60,000 nt of DNA from Liolophura sinensis. Lineage: Eukaryota > Mollusca > Polyplacophora > Chitonida > Chitonidae. Below are positions 9,238 to 23,605 of the stretch, piece after piece. The stretch is from positions 88,520,644 through 88,580,643 of the forward strand of contig NC_088295.1 in assembly GCF_032854445.1 (NCBI RefSeq). The letters run 5' to 3'. The notes under the pieces were generated by a model. It was not told the origin of the DNA, did no database searches, and worked only from the letters and a program-made list of their open reading frames with translations. The position numbers and the translations under genes were made by a program. The stretch's first letter is position 1. Each line of letters begins with the position of its first letter.

Positions 9238-12200
9238 GTAAGTATCTAGCTTAGTGTTATGCTGAGTACGTTTTGTGTGGGTGGTTTGTTTTGGTTTATA
9301 AACAATCCGTTTATCGTATCGATGCTGACTGTCTGAGAGCACACGTGCTTCGCCTATAGCCACGGGCTATTCAATTGGGGGTACCAGGATAGCTCGCGTG
9401 AATAGAACATCTAGTATATTGGCCTAGCCGTCTTGACCGAAAATGACCAGTGCTAGGAATTCCTTGTGTTTGATAAAAGCCTTGGGTTACCGGATCCATT
9501 GTCGTCTTGCATAGCTAGTGAATGGCTGAGGAGACAGATGTCGTGCGAACCATTTTCTGTGAGTAGGATAGCTGAGTAGCTCCTCTCTACATTCTGATGG
9601 GGAAACAATAAGTGATGCCATGACTCACGGACCAAGTGGTCGAGCATTTTCTGATTGGCTTTGACATTTTTAAGTTTATGACGATAACTGTTTACGTATA
9701 GTATTTTGCACGCTACGACTAGTATTTTGGAGAAGAAGGGACATTTACAGTAGGCACTATTCTCAGGAAGTATATTGTGGCCAAAGTTTCCCCTTGTTTA
9801 TTGATTGTTTGTTTGGATTCTGATAATAATTACATAATTGCCTACTATTTTTGCCTATGTCACTTTTTATGGTTGTAGGCAGGGCAGACCATTCACCGCA
9901 GTAAGTTAGGCTGCTGATTGTCAGTTGTGTAATTCACACACAACATCTGGAATACCTACATGGTATTTTGTTTAGCCTAGTTATCACATTGTAATTATAT
10001 TTTCCATCTTACATATACACTGCTGGTGTACAGTGTTAGTGCAATTTTTTCATTTTTTTAATCCTCCTATATCCACTAAAAATTTGACTAATTTGCCTAT
10101 ATGTAAAGAAGATAAATGGAACATATTTGTTTATATTTTTTATCAGGCTGACATACGAAAGGAAGTAGTGTCATAGTGACCATGGGGTTCTGTCCTGTAC
10201 ATTTAGGTGCTCCAAGTTGTGTAAGCTATATGAATGGGAGTGTATGCACAAACTGAGCACTCTGATGACGAAATTCTCACCTGTAATGCACTACATCATT
10301 AACACTTCACCACAAGGATAACTTGAGCAGAAGGATCAGATTGCATTTCTACAGAGTACATGAGCTGAATAGGTATACATCTGACACTGCATCTGAAATT
10401 AATGAGGAGTTTTACTGCTATGCAGTAATTGATGACACAGACCAAGTCTCACAACATTTTTGGAAAATCCTTCTAGTCCTTAGTGTTGGTTCAACATCCC
10501 ACAGAAGCAGACACCTATCATCAGTGTTTTTATAAGATGGGAAAGCTTTATCTGCTTTTTCTCCATTAAGGAAGATATCTGGCTGGGATGAAGAGCGTGT
10601 ATTTATGTATTATTTACAGGTTGGCTCATTATTTTATATCCCAAGTCTGGCAGTGATTGATCCAAGCCCATTCATTTTGTATTCCTCTCCTGTGACATGG
10701 CCCAAGATGGACCAAGATTTCCACACCTCCTCTTCCTTTTAATGGCGGTATTAACTTATGAAGTATTGCCATGAAAGTTTCAACATTTAATGTTGTATAT
10801 ATGATCCTAAGCACTGTGGATTATATGTATACAATCATGTGAGATCCAAAAGGAGTGACAGAAAATCATTGGATGCAAATTGATGAGATATGTTGAGATT
10901 GCACTTCAACATTTATAGTGTGAGTTACATGTATCTGTAGCTTGCAGTATGAGCTGTGTGGCTCTGTTATACAACAAATTGCAGGTATATTTTTGTATTA
11001 AAATTACAGAACCACGATCAGGTAAAGGGGCAGGTATTGATTTTAACAGCCTAACTGTTGATTTTAATAATGAGGTATTAATATATATTTTACCGTAAAT
11101 GATTCTGAGAGTTCCATTGAAATGTGCTGTGGGGTTTGTTTGAAAGGTAAGAAGATATCCTACTGGAAAAATGCAAGTTTCAAACACCAAAAGTAATATT
11201 TTATGATATTCATTTATCTTTACAAATGCAATTTTGGGGTGAAATTTTAGGTTATTTACCATAACATGCACATGTATTTGTTAGCATAGGCACACATACA
11301 TACTGTACATGTACATGCATAGGTGTATTTCGTAGATCTTTGCAGGCAGTATTGACATGTTAGAGGAACATAAATAGATGGACAGTAGCCAAACATGTGC
11401 TAAAGGTCATTAAATATATCCTGCAGTTGATTAATACTTAGTGTGCTATATAATAAGGAACTTGAGAGAAAAGTAGCATATAGTCTATTGGAATATGGAT
11501 TTTGGCAGACAGACATTGACATTCTGGGTGGGGAGGGGTTGGTGTGGGTTTCACATACATGATATTTCGTATCCTATATTTTCTTACTTACTTTGAAATT
11601 CTTGAGTGAAATCAGATCTTCATTCATTTTTGTGTTAATTGAAAAGACTGTTTTGATCTATAGTACACAATGCTAAAATCTTTGAAACATTCCAGTAAAA
11701 GAGTGGACACTGCATCAGCTGAGTGCAAGGAATGCATGTGGCAGCTGATATTTCAGATCTAGTATTAAAGTCAGAATATACAGACTTGGTTCTTAGTGAG
11801 CTGCCTCTAGATTTAGACTTTGGCTATTAATAGTTGAGCTGTACAGTTAAAAAGTTCCGACCCTGAGTTCAAAAAAGTCACAGGGATTGAACACATTAAG
11901 ACTTTAATGCTTGATCGGGTTTCTTGCTGAGCATGTATGAACGTGGTACATGTTTTGCACAAACAATTCAAAGAAATCAATGTTCACAGCAATCGACAAA
12001 TTACACATTGTATAAGTAATTCAGTATGATCTCATCTACATACTGTACGGTGACTCTGAACACTTACATGTATTTTTTGTGTTTACCTGTTCCATCATCT
12101 TCATCCTGGGTAAAGACATTCCATGCATGGTACAAACAAATGTTTTCAATATACATGAGATATGTTAATACATATGCATGTAACATTGGTTTAGGGAATT

Positions 12201-13354
12201 ATTCACAAATTACACCGAGACACTTCACATTCAGGTAAATTGTGTAAATTTGCACTTTTAATTAAACACGGAGCTAAACCAGATTTTGTGTATGTGTGAT
12301 TAACAGCTAGATGAACATATAAACATTTTATTATTTGATTATTATACACATGGCATGCATCCAATTTTGGCTACCTGCCTTTACTATTTAGTTCATCTTG
12401 ACAGCGTCTGATCTGTTGACCAAGAGTACCCAGTAGCTAAAGTTTAATTTTGCAACAAAGTAATAACCTCAGTATTTGATACACCACTGGTCCTTATCAG
12501 ATCATCTGTAACCTTTGAAGCATGGCTGTATTAAAATACATGCATGCTAAACATCTTTTTCAGCATTATAGGGGGTTAGTTTTTACTTTTCTTTGTTTTA
12601 ATGATTTTTATACAAAAATTAAAATGGAAAAATAAGATATGGACAGTCAGCCATAAAGCCCATTTTTTTGTTGGCTAATTTAATGTGACTTGGTCTTCTT
12701 CCTTATACATTGTAACTAAATGTATGATCACATTTCCTTGTACACAGGCACTTCCTGATACTGGAGTAAATGTGGTGATTATTTTTGCCAGTCATGTATA
12801 CATGTATCTGCTGGCGTTTTGCTGCCTTTGCCCAAAATTGCGGAAGAAAACAACGGATAGGTTGGATTAAAAAAAAGTGCTTTACCTTTAGACTTGCATT
12901 CTGATACATATGAGTGTGCTTTTGCATTTTCACTTAAACATGAATGTACACTCCCTTTTTTTAGAGGTGACCTTTGTTCATTCATGCATACATGTATAAG
13001 TACATGTATGTAAATTTAATTTTGTCGTTAGTCAATTAAAGTACATGCAGTATGCATGACTTACAAATACATGCATGTGTAGCATTTGCACATTATGTAT
13101 GTATTTATAATAATAATATATGTAAAATTTTAACATACTTAAACTTTTCTGAATTGTAACATACTTTAAGGTGTATAAATATATTAATAAATTTGCATGT
13201 AAATTGATGTAATTGTACTATGCAAAAATTATGATTACATGTAAATGTATATTCAAAGTTTATCTCTGTGGCCATCTGTAATGTTTTTGTATGAATCACA
13301 TTCTAGATTTATAAGCAAGGGAAAACTGTGCATACATGTATCTGTTTGTATCTA

Positions 13355-13357
<3 letters not shown>

Positions 13358-13398
<41 letters not shown>

Positions 13399-13408
13399 TA
13401 TATATATC
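13358..13408. repeat. (TA)n microsatellite
   Basis: Almost pure alternating TA with a single interruption. Confidence 0.95.
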
Positions 13409-15028
13409 TCATTTAATGTTAATATATCAGTGAGATGTTTTAACCAAGTCTAAAACTTTTCATAAGTTTTTTTTTATTATTAACAAGACATCAAAACTTT
13501 TAAGATGTTAGTATCATTCACAGTATATATGCAGTATCATACATGTAGGTTTGCAGGTGCAGTATTTCACTGTTTTTTGCGTCTGTCTGCAGGTCTCTCT
13601 TGTATGAAGTTGATCAATATTTACAACAAGCTGCTTTTAGAGGGCTGAGTTTCTGCCTCAGACCCTCCTCTATATGGAGTGCCATAGAATGAATAGGATT
13701 TAAACAAACGACTCTTTCAAGCTAAAGTTTAACCTTTAAAAGTATTAAGGGCATTAGACATGGTGAAAAAAGAGTTTGCTTAAAGCGAGTGAGGGTTGGG
13801 TTTGGAAGAACCACATAAAAGCTCTCACTGGGCACGCAAAACAGCCCTCCAGCCTACATAATCACACCTACCTAATAACCCAGGGGCTTAAAAAAAGCTG
13901 TTGAACATCAAGGCTCTAAAGTTGCAAATAATGGATTTCCATCACTGAAGTTCGACACAGTTTAGAATAGCTGGCATCTCTGTTCTGTATTGTAATTGTA
14001 AAATTTTTTTAAGTACATACCTCACAGAGGAACTTAAGTAATTGGCGATGACGTAATTTCTGGAAGAACGTAATATTTTATGAAAGCAACTGGTGGGTTT
14101 AGGTTATGCATGTATATAGGCAAGTAATAAATCCATGTAGTAATAAAGCCTACAGGGGTGATAATGATGTTAATGGTGTGAAGTTTTTGGTAATGAGGAC
14201 TGCAGTTCTAAAGTTACTGCAAGTTCTTCCTTCTACATGTACATGTACAGGTCGGTGTGTGGATTGATGTATTAATCGTCATCACCCTGCAGCTTATTTC
14301 CTTGTATTCTTCATGTAATTGACTTTGTCACATTGTCAGGTAAAATGGCTTAGTAATTGACACTTCGACAGGTTTGTGTATGTATTGACAAAGGGATTCA
14401 CCTTTTTTCTCTGATTATATTGTAATGCTAAGGAATATGTTTGATGTATTATTATGTTAACTACATGTCAGCTGTTGAGCATTTTATCATGGCCAAACAT
14501 GAAGCCATTGGTTTGCTTAAGAGCTCATTCCCATGCTGAATTTAATTAATTGGCACAATTAAGTGTAGTATAAAGCATGTCGGTAGCTGTTAGCAGTGTG
14601 TTCATTAGCTTCTCTAATGATTTGCCTTTATACATGTCTACATATAGTCCATAGCTATATAGTACAGACATTATGTCCTACCTCTTATCAAAAATAATAG
14701 TGCAAAATTTTTTGACTACATTGGAAGAAAAGGTGTCAGTGTACAGTTCGGTCCATCAGTTCTTGATAATTTGAATGGTTTCACATGTACAAAGGTGAGC
14801 TGGAACACCCCAGGCATCCCTGTTACATTTGTTATCAGTCAGATGAAAAGCGATACTTTTAATTCATTCAACCTCGTGGTAAAACAGTTACCCCAACCAC
14901 TTTTCACACAGGAAAGAAAAAGCCACATTGGTTGAGACGTTATCTTGTTTCCCACTTAGCATTGCTTTCATCACCATAGATATGTTGCCTAGAGTGTGAT
15001 TTGATGGATTGGCTGACAAACAGACCAA

Positions 15029-15061
15029 CAGACTGACAGACTGACAGACAGACAGACAGAC
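15029..15061. repeat. (GACA)n microsatellite
   Basis: Runs of gactgaca changing to gacagacagacagaca. Confidence 0.9.
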
Positions 15062-15427
15062 AAGGGGAACAGGTGGGTAATGACAGCACTGTATCCACCT
15101 AGCACCTGGCAGTCATTGAGCTCCAGGAAGGAGGAATTCAGCAGGAAGAAGAATCTCAGAGGGGGTAAAGAAACCTGAAACAATGTAAGCCACATTGTTT
15201 GGAGTACATCCTGCTGGGCTTGGGCTACCTGGAGGGCATGTTTCTCTGTATGAGTGAGGCTGGTGGCATACCAGCTCTATACACCACTGACTGAGCAAGT
15301 CAGGTAGGCCAGTGGAGAGGGAGCATGGACAGTTACAGTGCCTGGCAAGCTTATAACTCAGGCTAATAAAGCTGTGTAAGCCTTATACAACATATCTTAA
15401 CATAGACCTACACCCAGTTTCTCCCAC

Positions 15428-15610
15428 ATCTTGCACACCCATGGATGCTTCTTCTGCTCCCACAGACCCACAAATGTTTCTTCTGCTTCCACAGACCCCA
15501 CAAATGTTTCTCCTGATCTCACAGACCCACAAATGTTTTTCTTGCTCTCGCACACAGATAAATTGTTTCTCCATGTCTCACACATCCATGGATGTTTCAT
15601 GTCACACACC
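15428..15610. repeat. Minisatellite of about 31 bp
   Basis: About five diverged copies of a unit containing cacagacccacaaatgtttc. Overlapping small open frames on both strands reflect the repeats. Confidence 0.75.
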
Positions 15611-18600
15611 AAAATTCTCTTGATCTCAAACCCTAATTTATGTGACTTTGCAGACTGTCACCCACGTATTTCTCCTGATCAAAACACCAAACACCAAATT
15701 AAGCATTCCTCCTGCTTTACACATCCCTGGCACATACACATTTGTCCTAATCTAACACACCTATATCTCCAACATTCTTGTGTAGACATGTGTTGTATGC
15801 AATGATCAAGATATATCTGAGAGATGACCCACATGCTCTGTACATATAGATACATTCCCATAGACAGTATTAATGCAGAAGGAAGATTTATGATTTAATG
15901 TCTTTTGCCTTCATTAAGGCCGAAAGTGTGATTTGTGTTCATTCCTTGTGTGATCATTATGAATTCAGGAGTTTGCACCATGTACTGTCTGAACTCAGTG
16001 CCATCATTCAGGAGCACCCAAGGCATTGGTTTCCATAATGTCTGGAAGAAATGTCAGGGGTTCACAGGCTAATCATTCTGTTCATGGTAACATGGTATCT
16101 CTTTTTTTGTTTAGTCTGGCAGTTCACTTGTTATGAACCTGTATGAAGTGTTACATAAATCTCTAGTTTTGCTTGATAAAAAGGTGATAACTAGTGGACT
16201 CTAGGTGCTTGTATTTGTGATGATAGAAGTTGGATTTTGTGGAGGTTGCTCTGACAGTGTTCTGGTAACTTGGTTGGGATTGCAGTTGTTGTTGTCCATC
16301 ATCTTAGTGCACCAATATTTAAAGGCACTCAGGGCTCTGAATTCTGGATGCAGGCTGACTGTAAGTTTGCGCACTTAAAGGGTGCAATATGATGTGAGAT
16401 TGCTATCTAGAATTACCGCTTGTCTTCTGCATCATCTGGACAACATGTGGAGGCAGAGCCGCAGGGCTGTGCCAGAAGGCTGTGTGCCAGGAACAAAATT
16501 GTTAAATGCCATGTGAGCTATAGACTTCATCGACAGCCAGTTGACACCTTGTCATCTAGCTTGCCAATATGATGGATAAACATGAAGCTAATAGACATAG
16601 GAGATGCTCTGCTGCATGAGTCTGTATAGTACCACTCTCTACCCAGAAATTACATTATCCTGGTTTGATCAGCTCAGTATTACTATGTTGTCCATGATTC
16701 CCCAGTCTCTGTTCTACCCCACCGTCAGTCTGCTGCTGTCCACACTTAAGACTAAGCTTACTAGGCTGGCAGACAGTTACAGTATTGTGTGGATGAGACT
16801 ACGGATGTTAGGGTATTAAGCCATCTTTGACTGCAGAATTTAGGGATATTCAGTCAAGTGTGCTGCTCTAGCCCCTCTAGAGAACAGCTTCAGTGGTATG
16901 GGTAGTTTAATGTATTGTGGCATAAAGGGAGTGTATTATATCTCTAAGTAGAACTGCATTCATCTCGCTATTGATTTACTCTGTTACTCTGCAAGCAGTG
17001 GGTAAAACACAAGCCGTCAGTATGCATCAACAGGCCAAGCCCATCAAATATTGCTCAGTGACTGATGGGAGCTGCATCATATACTGAGTCTGAGGAAGCA
17101 TACGTGTACATGTAGTAAAAGAGTATTCTTTGGGGGCTTCCTAAACTTTTGAAGATACATATAATTCATACATGTAAATATATGCTATTGACTGAGTTTA
17201 ATTTGACTGTAGTACATATAGTTTGTTCACAGCTGATAACGGTATCGCTTACCTGCATGTTTGCATGTATATATTATTATTGATATAAGTTAATAATAAC
17301 TGCTTTAAAGTTGGCATTAAAATTTTACTGTGTTTAATTTGGTTAAGTTCCATCTGACATTATTGGGTAGCTTTTAGTAATTAATATTGTTGATTGTAAT
17401 TTACGTAATTAAACAAGCGTATTAATTAGTACATGCATGCCCATATCCCTAAAGCAGATCTGATTTCTTATTTTTATTGCAGATATTAATCTGTTAGTCA
17501 CTATATATAGCGCTACAATCCAACTTGTAGAGTCACCAGTAAGTAGACTACATGTACTTCAGGATCAAATCGATATGATGAAAGAGCGCAAGGACATAGT
17601 AAGAAACCCTGTTGGATTGGGTAAACTCTTGGTGTTATCTTTTGATAGAAGTTTATGGTTTGTTGTATTAGGGATGCAGTGGAAATATAAATGGCACTTT
17701 CCACAATATGGTAAATTCATTAACTTTGAACAAGTGTGTGGAAAGCTAGCATGTGTATGCCAGATTGCCATTGTGAAGGCATGTGTCTATGTATGCACAA
17801 AGAAGAATACTATGTGTTTAGAGTCATCTGCTGATCCGTTGGTGTATTGATTTTTTCACCATCTACATGAAGACATTTAACAGCAGTCACTATTTTTTTT
17901 AAGAGATCTTCTCAAGTTACCATACAGGTTTGCATGCCCTGGTTCTCTCTTGGGTCATCAGTAATCTGTGAAAGTAATTGTGGCTCTCACCTGGTCTTGG
18001 TCACCCCTCTCGGGATTTGACACTCCAAGGATCACTGGCATTAGGGTGAAGAGGTGCACAGCATTTTGCTCATCAGCAACTGGAGGAAAATGAGGTGATT
18101 TATTATTGGTTATGCCTTTGACGGTTGGCAGGGAACGGAGTATGTGGAGCAAAACACTGGAGTGCTGATTTAAGAGAAGACCAGTGTACAGTTGTATCTA
18201 GAACATTTCTCTGGGGATGTGACCTTTATCATAATGATGGCAGAGAATGTATGAAGGACCCAGACATGAAGTACCAATGAACTTACAGCTAGCAGCCATA
18301 TATAATTGTGAATTATGTGTTTTCTCATGCCCCAGGGTCATCATCGTAATATCTTGGGCTCTCAGACTGTCTCAGTGATCTCTTAACTGTAAGGTTCCTA
18401 CTTATCATACACTTAATAGATTTATTACCTTGTGTCTCTGGGTGCATTTATGTAAGCATACAGGAGCTCTCCCAGAGAGCGATCCAAACAGTTCTTAGTA
18501 AGAACTGAAAAACGAGACATCAGCTGATAAATTCTTATTCCACTCTCCCAACAGTGACATTTTTTTTTTTTCAGGACAACCTGATGATGATAGACAGAGA

Positions 18601-18983
18601 TTAATATAACCGTGTGTGATCTGCAATGATATATCAACTAGAGTTGTGAGGCTGATGTGATACGCCAATCTCAGACAATGAGCGCGGATACAACATCTCG
18701 GAACCTGATAATCTGTTTATCGTATATGTTTATTTTTGCATAATAAATGGTCAAAACCCACACAGTTTTTCATCAATCAGTAGACCAATTTGCTACAGGT
18801 ATAGACCCTGTGCCAAGAAAATGCTCATCTATCAATGAGCACAATTTTTTTGAGCTGAAATACCATTATGTTCTTTAATCTCTATTTCATTGGTTTCAAT
18901 TGCAAACAATTTAAAATGGATCTATATCGTGAACATTCACAAGCTTAGACTATTACGAGCTCAAATGCCTATGCCATGGGAAT

Positions 18984-19279
18984 CACCTCACGCTGGGGCC
19001 GCCTTGGCTCAGTCGGTTAGCACGCTAGCGCAGCGTAATGACCCAGAAGCCTCTCACCAATGCGGTTGCTGTGAGGTTTAAGTCCAGCTCATGCTGGCTT
19101 CCTCTCTGGCCGTAAGTGGGAAGGTCCTGTCAGCAACCTGCAGATGGTCGTGGGGTTTCCGCCGGGTCCTGCCCGGTTTCCCTCCCACCATAATGCTGGC
19201 CGCCGTTGTATAAGTGAAATATTCTTGAGTACGGCGTAAAACACCAATCAAATAAATAAATAAATACCACCTCACGCTG
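18984..19279 (+). mobile_element. Full-length tRNA-derived SINE with perfect 12-bp target duplication
   Basis: The body at 18996-19267 starts ggggccgccttggctcagtc, and tggctcagtcggttagc is an A-box. A B-box-like gaggtttaagtcc is at about 19073. A body with tgctggcttcctctctgg and ggtcctgcccggtttcc follows, then ggccgccgttgtataagtg, ttgagtacggcgtaaaacac and an (AAAT)n tail. Cacctcacgctg flanks it at 18984-18995 and 19268-19279. Identical duplications suggest a fairly recent LINE-driven insertion. It should not be read as a tRNA gene. Confidence 0.93.
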
Positions 19280-20332
19280 TGTTGTCACATGAGAGAGATT
19301 GTGGGTTAGGCTAATCACTTGAAATGAACAGCTAAAGTACATGATGATGACTGAACTGAAAGTTTGGCTCTACAGCAGTGAAGTAAAGTCTGCATTTATT
19401 GAAAGTTTCGCATTCCTTTGTCAAATTTCATTGACCCTGAGTGAAAGGAGATCAGATCACCGACTGTATAGGACTGATCATCATGGGAATATTTATCTGA
19501 GCAACCTTCTGCTTAGATTGCTTTGGGGAACAAAGTTAAGGATTTTCTCCAAGAAGGTCAGTCATCTTTGAGCTTTAATGAATTACTGTGACGTTGTGGT
19601 GTTAACCATGCTTGATGCATTGTGATATATTCTATTAGTAATTATAACCAATGTGTGTTTAAAGGAGAATAATTATATGGTTCTTTACATGTAAGTGAGA
19701 ACTCTCCTTGATGAGGAGAGGAAAAAGAAGGTGTCAGAGAGACCGAATAAACATTATAAACAAGAAGATGTGTTAGTTGAACCATTAGTTCTTGAACTCT
19801 TTATGTAGCAGTACATGCGCATTACATGTTGAAGAACCCTTTGCAGCGTACAAGTTAATTTGGGAACCGCGATCAAAGTTTGGGTAGTTTTGGTCTTTAA
19901 AATTACATAATTTCCCCTTGGCAGTAGGGAACATGCATGCTGTTTCTTTGTGTGCTAATACAAAGATCATTAAATGTGTTTTTTTTTCACAATTTAATGC
20001 TGTTGTCACGTCACACACCAAATGCTGATGTCATTTCTGGGCTTTCTTGGTAGAGGGCACTTTGAATGTAAACATTGAAAGTAGTCCCCTGTTTTCAGAG
20101 GATCCATATGCAGAAAAATATAGGATGCCTTTGTATCAGTTGGGTAATGGCCAGGTATATGATAATGAAATAATAGGGAAAGGTTATGTATCTAGGTACA
20201 TGTATGTTCACATATAGATTGCATATCAGGTAATCAGGTAAGTGGAGAAAGGTCATAAACATTATCTTGATTTAGCTGAATCTGTCTCATTCATTGATAA
20301 TACTTCAAGAATGTCATCATAATGGTCAGTTG

Positions 20333-20640
20333 ATACTTGGCCAAGTGATTAAGGTACTTGTCTTTTAATTGCTACATGTATGATACAGAAGGTGCAGGTT
20401 CAAACCTGGCACTGGTCAGGGAATTTGTTGAATCCCCAGCTGTCATAGCTCTTGGGGCCTTGGTGGATCGACAACTGTCAATTGGTCGTTTACCCAGTAT
20501 TAGGACCACTTGTTTCCCCCAAACACGATGTACATATTTGTGCATCATTAGTTGGAAAATTTGTCAGTAACTTGCTGAAAGGTCTGGTTTTGTCCATGCT
20601 AATGGTGGTCAGGTTTTTGAGTGGAGGAAAGCAGGCCATT
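20333..20640 (+). mobile_element. Possible SINE of another type with Ser/Leu-like tRNA head
   Basis: Tggccaagtgattaagg resembles the A-box of a type II tRNA and caggttcaaacctgg (about 20396) a B-box, at longer spacing than in the other SINE. The following body contains ttggaaaatttgtcagtaac. No clear target duplication or tail was found, so the limits are approximate. Confidence 0.45.
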
Positions 20641-23423
20641 GTAGATAACCAACGGAATTTTCACTTTTAGGTCAACCTGGAGCTCAAAACGTAAAACACA
20701 AAAACTTGTTTGTTTTTTGTTTTTTAAGTATTAGAATTTTTTTATTACCTTGTGTTCACTGTCATCATCATTGACCACTATCACATACATCTGGTGTAGT
20801 GTTGATCTAGATGTGTTAGACAAGTGGAGACAAATAGTTAAGGCGAAACTGAATTCTCTCCAGCTCCAGAGTGGAATGTTGTGCTCATCTACTCTGGTAA
20901 TGTTATACTATGATATCCATTGTCATAATATGTTCACCCAACCCTTATTGCATGTAATGGAGATGCATGTGTACATGTATGTAGATATTGTGTATATATA
21001 CAGTCGAAATGCAAATGAGGTTTATGAAGTGTGACATTGTAGTTGATACAGCATGAGCCAACCATGCTTTTTGCCTGACTGAGTTGTGGTCATTCCATTG
21101 TAGGTTGGATCAGTTATGGGTACATATATATCCACATGTACTTTTATTGGGATTGAAGTCTGCAAAAATACCAGGTAGAAGATGGATCTGCAGATTAAGG
21201 TTATGTTCAGTTGACAATTAAAGTTATACATTTTATACTTTGTTGTGGCACTTTCATGCAGAAGATTCTGCTCTTTTATTGTATATGTAGACATTGTTTT
21301 TCCCCATATTGTTGCACAGTGTAGGAAAATGAATGAAATTTTGTAATAATCTGATCAATATACTAGCTCACACATTTACCTCTCCATGAATACCTGAAGC
21401 CACAGGGAAGGCTTATATGAAAGCTTGTGGCCTAAAAAAACCTGACATGTGAATATGCTTGTATAGCCTAATAATTGTACATGTTTCATGTTCACGTAGT
21501 TCAGTGAGTTTTGCATATTTATTGGTTGTATAAGTACAATGTTCCATATTTATAATACAATTAGCAATGATGGGGTCAGTGGGTTATGCTGGTATAGGTA
21601 ATTTGTAATCATAGGTGAGCTGTGACAGCTGATTTAGCTAATAGGAATATTGTAATGGTCACACTCTAATAGTTTGAGGGATGACTGGTAAAAAGTTGAT
21701 CTTTTTTTTCACAGGTACACATAGTTGATCTCTTAGTGAGATACCTGTATCACCTGACAGGGTTTGTATGGTAGGGTTTATAACTGGGACAGGTAGATTA
21801 CCTCATGCTGTTTTATAGCCTCAACAAGCTTTGTCCAGGTGATAACTGAAGCTAAAGATAACGTAAGAAAAGACACAGATCCACAGACAAATTAGCCTGC
21901 ACCTTGTAATAATATACATTTATTGTTTAACAAGCAAAAAGATCTCAATTCTTTCGTTAGATTTATAATGTGTACGGTGTGTGAGGACCTGATGATCTTC
22001 AAAATCATGTTCATCAGCGTGTAAATGACTATAATTAGTCATAATTAGATACGTACAGGAAATGGCACGATGACGGTTGAATGCCATAAATAATATGTTT
22101 CACATAAAGGTGGAAATGATAACCTGTCTTGTGGGTTAATTACTTTAAGCAATGTTCTTTATAGCTATAGACCTCTACAGACTGGTCAATATAGCATGGC
22201 AGTGTACAGAATGTCTTGTTCGATGTTGTGTCATGTGGCATGACGTACAGGTAGGAACATTTAAAGTGAACTAAATTTCTATTATGATGTCATTACGCTG
22301 AGCTCGGTTTGTAACATCATAAAACAAAATGTTGGTAGTTGACGTCATGGCGTTTGGGTGCGAATGTCAAAATTTAATACCAAAAGTAATATCTGAGTGA
22401 AATATTACTTTTACCAGAGAAGGAAGTCCTGACAATTCACATGTATAATACATAATAAATGTATAAAACAAAGACCAGCGCTTTAGCTTTAATGTCAATG
22501 AAGTACATGTACATGTAATTTTTCTGCATGTAATTGGCATTCATACATGTTCATATGTGCATATTTATACACGTGGTATTAAGATTGATTCACATGTTTA
22601 GCTCTAGTCACCAGATGTCACCCACACAGTGACAAAGTCTTATCTCCTGGCAGATAATTCAGTTGACAAGGAAACAGAACAATTACATGTAACCCAGACT
22701 GGTAACTTCAGTCTACCCTGATAAGAGTAGACCAGCTGGTAAGATTTGGTAAGACTGATATGTATTACATACCTTCTTCTGAACAGCAAACACAGGCAGA
22801 GGGGTATGTTGATCGTCTCATTCAACAGCCGGCATATTCTAGGTCTAACTGTTAACATGTGTTTGGGCTTTTCTCATTATCACCAGCTGTACAAATCATC
22901 TTTTTGTATCTTCCTTTACAAAGAATTGACAGTCTGAAAGGACAGCATGTCTGTGTGGAACATTACAAGTTGATTTTTGTGGACAGTGAGTGCATTTTGT
23001 AGGCTCGAGTTGGCTCAAGGAAACCTGCTGCACAGCATTAATTAGTCTACAGTAATTAGCCAATTGTACATGTACAGCATATTAAATAACCAGAGCAACA
23101 GGTACAGAGCAATAAGGATTTTAATTTGGTGGCTTGTACAGTATAAATCAGTTTGTATGTTTGATTCAAATGCAATGAAAGATAAACTCTTTGAACATAA
23201 ATTTACTGTCCTAAACATAATTATATTGTAAGGATATCATGTTTCTTTTACTATTAAGGATGGCATCACTGTATCATAACCCGGGCCATGTTTTTCCTTA
23301 AACTCAGAAAAGCACACAGTGCGTCTTACCTTTCAGGCTGGAACATGAAATATTGTACTTATTACAGAAATTCTCAAGATGAAACAAGCCATTCTCACCT
23401 GTGTTTTACCTGTTCTGTTATAG

Positions 23424-23605
23424 ATCCCTTGATGGCCGTTTGACCAGCACTGAGACTGGACCATTCTAAGATGGCACTCCACAAGGGCACGCTAGCCATC
23501 TTTGAGAACAATGTAGGCGTGAGTGATGCCGTTCTCCTGGAGCCGCTGACAGAGACAGTTTTCCTGGAGAACCTGAAGGAGAGGTTCAAACATGACCAGA
23601 TCTAT
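23424..23605 (+). CDS. MYO1B: Myosin coding exon 1 (leader plus residues 1-45)
   Basis: The acceptor is tgttctgttatag|. The start codon is 23471; 23424-23470 is 5' leader. The leader holds a tiny upstream frame, ATG GCC GTT TGA at 23432-23443, and an in-frame TAA just before the start, so the protein cannot extend upstream. It encodes [20 protein letters not shown], then [17 protein letters not shown], ending HDQIY. The donor is gtgagt. Confidence 0.95.

Larger units (their letters stand above)
9238..23423 (+). other. Large 5' intron of the myosin gene (inferred)
   Basis: 14.2 kb of AT-rich DNA without a recognisable nested gene on either strand. It holds one full-length SINE, one possible SINE of another type and some microsatellites. 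Long stretches such as 9244-13350, 13410-15020, 15611-18980, 19280-20330 and 20641-23420 show nothing I can name beyond many TACATGTA words. Confidence 0.5.

Noticed and set aside
19000-19090. tRNA gene
   Set aside because: A- and B-box are those of a SINE head with target duplications. No complete cloverleaf could be drawn. The same applies at 52736-52815 and on the minus strand near 39610-39698.
22340-22347. Perfect cAMP response element TGACGTCA
   Set aside because: A single 8-bp match deep in a 14-kb intron. A chance match cannot be excluded and nothing nearby supports regulation.
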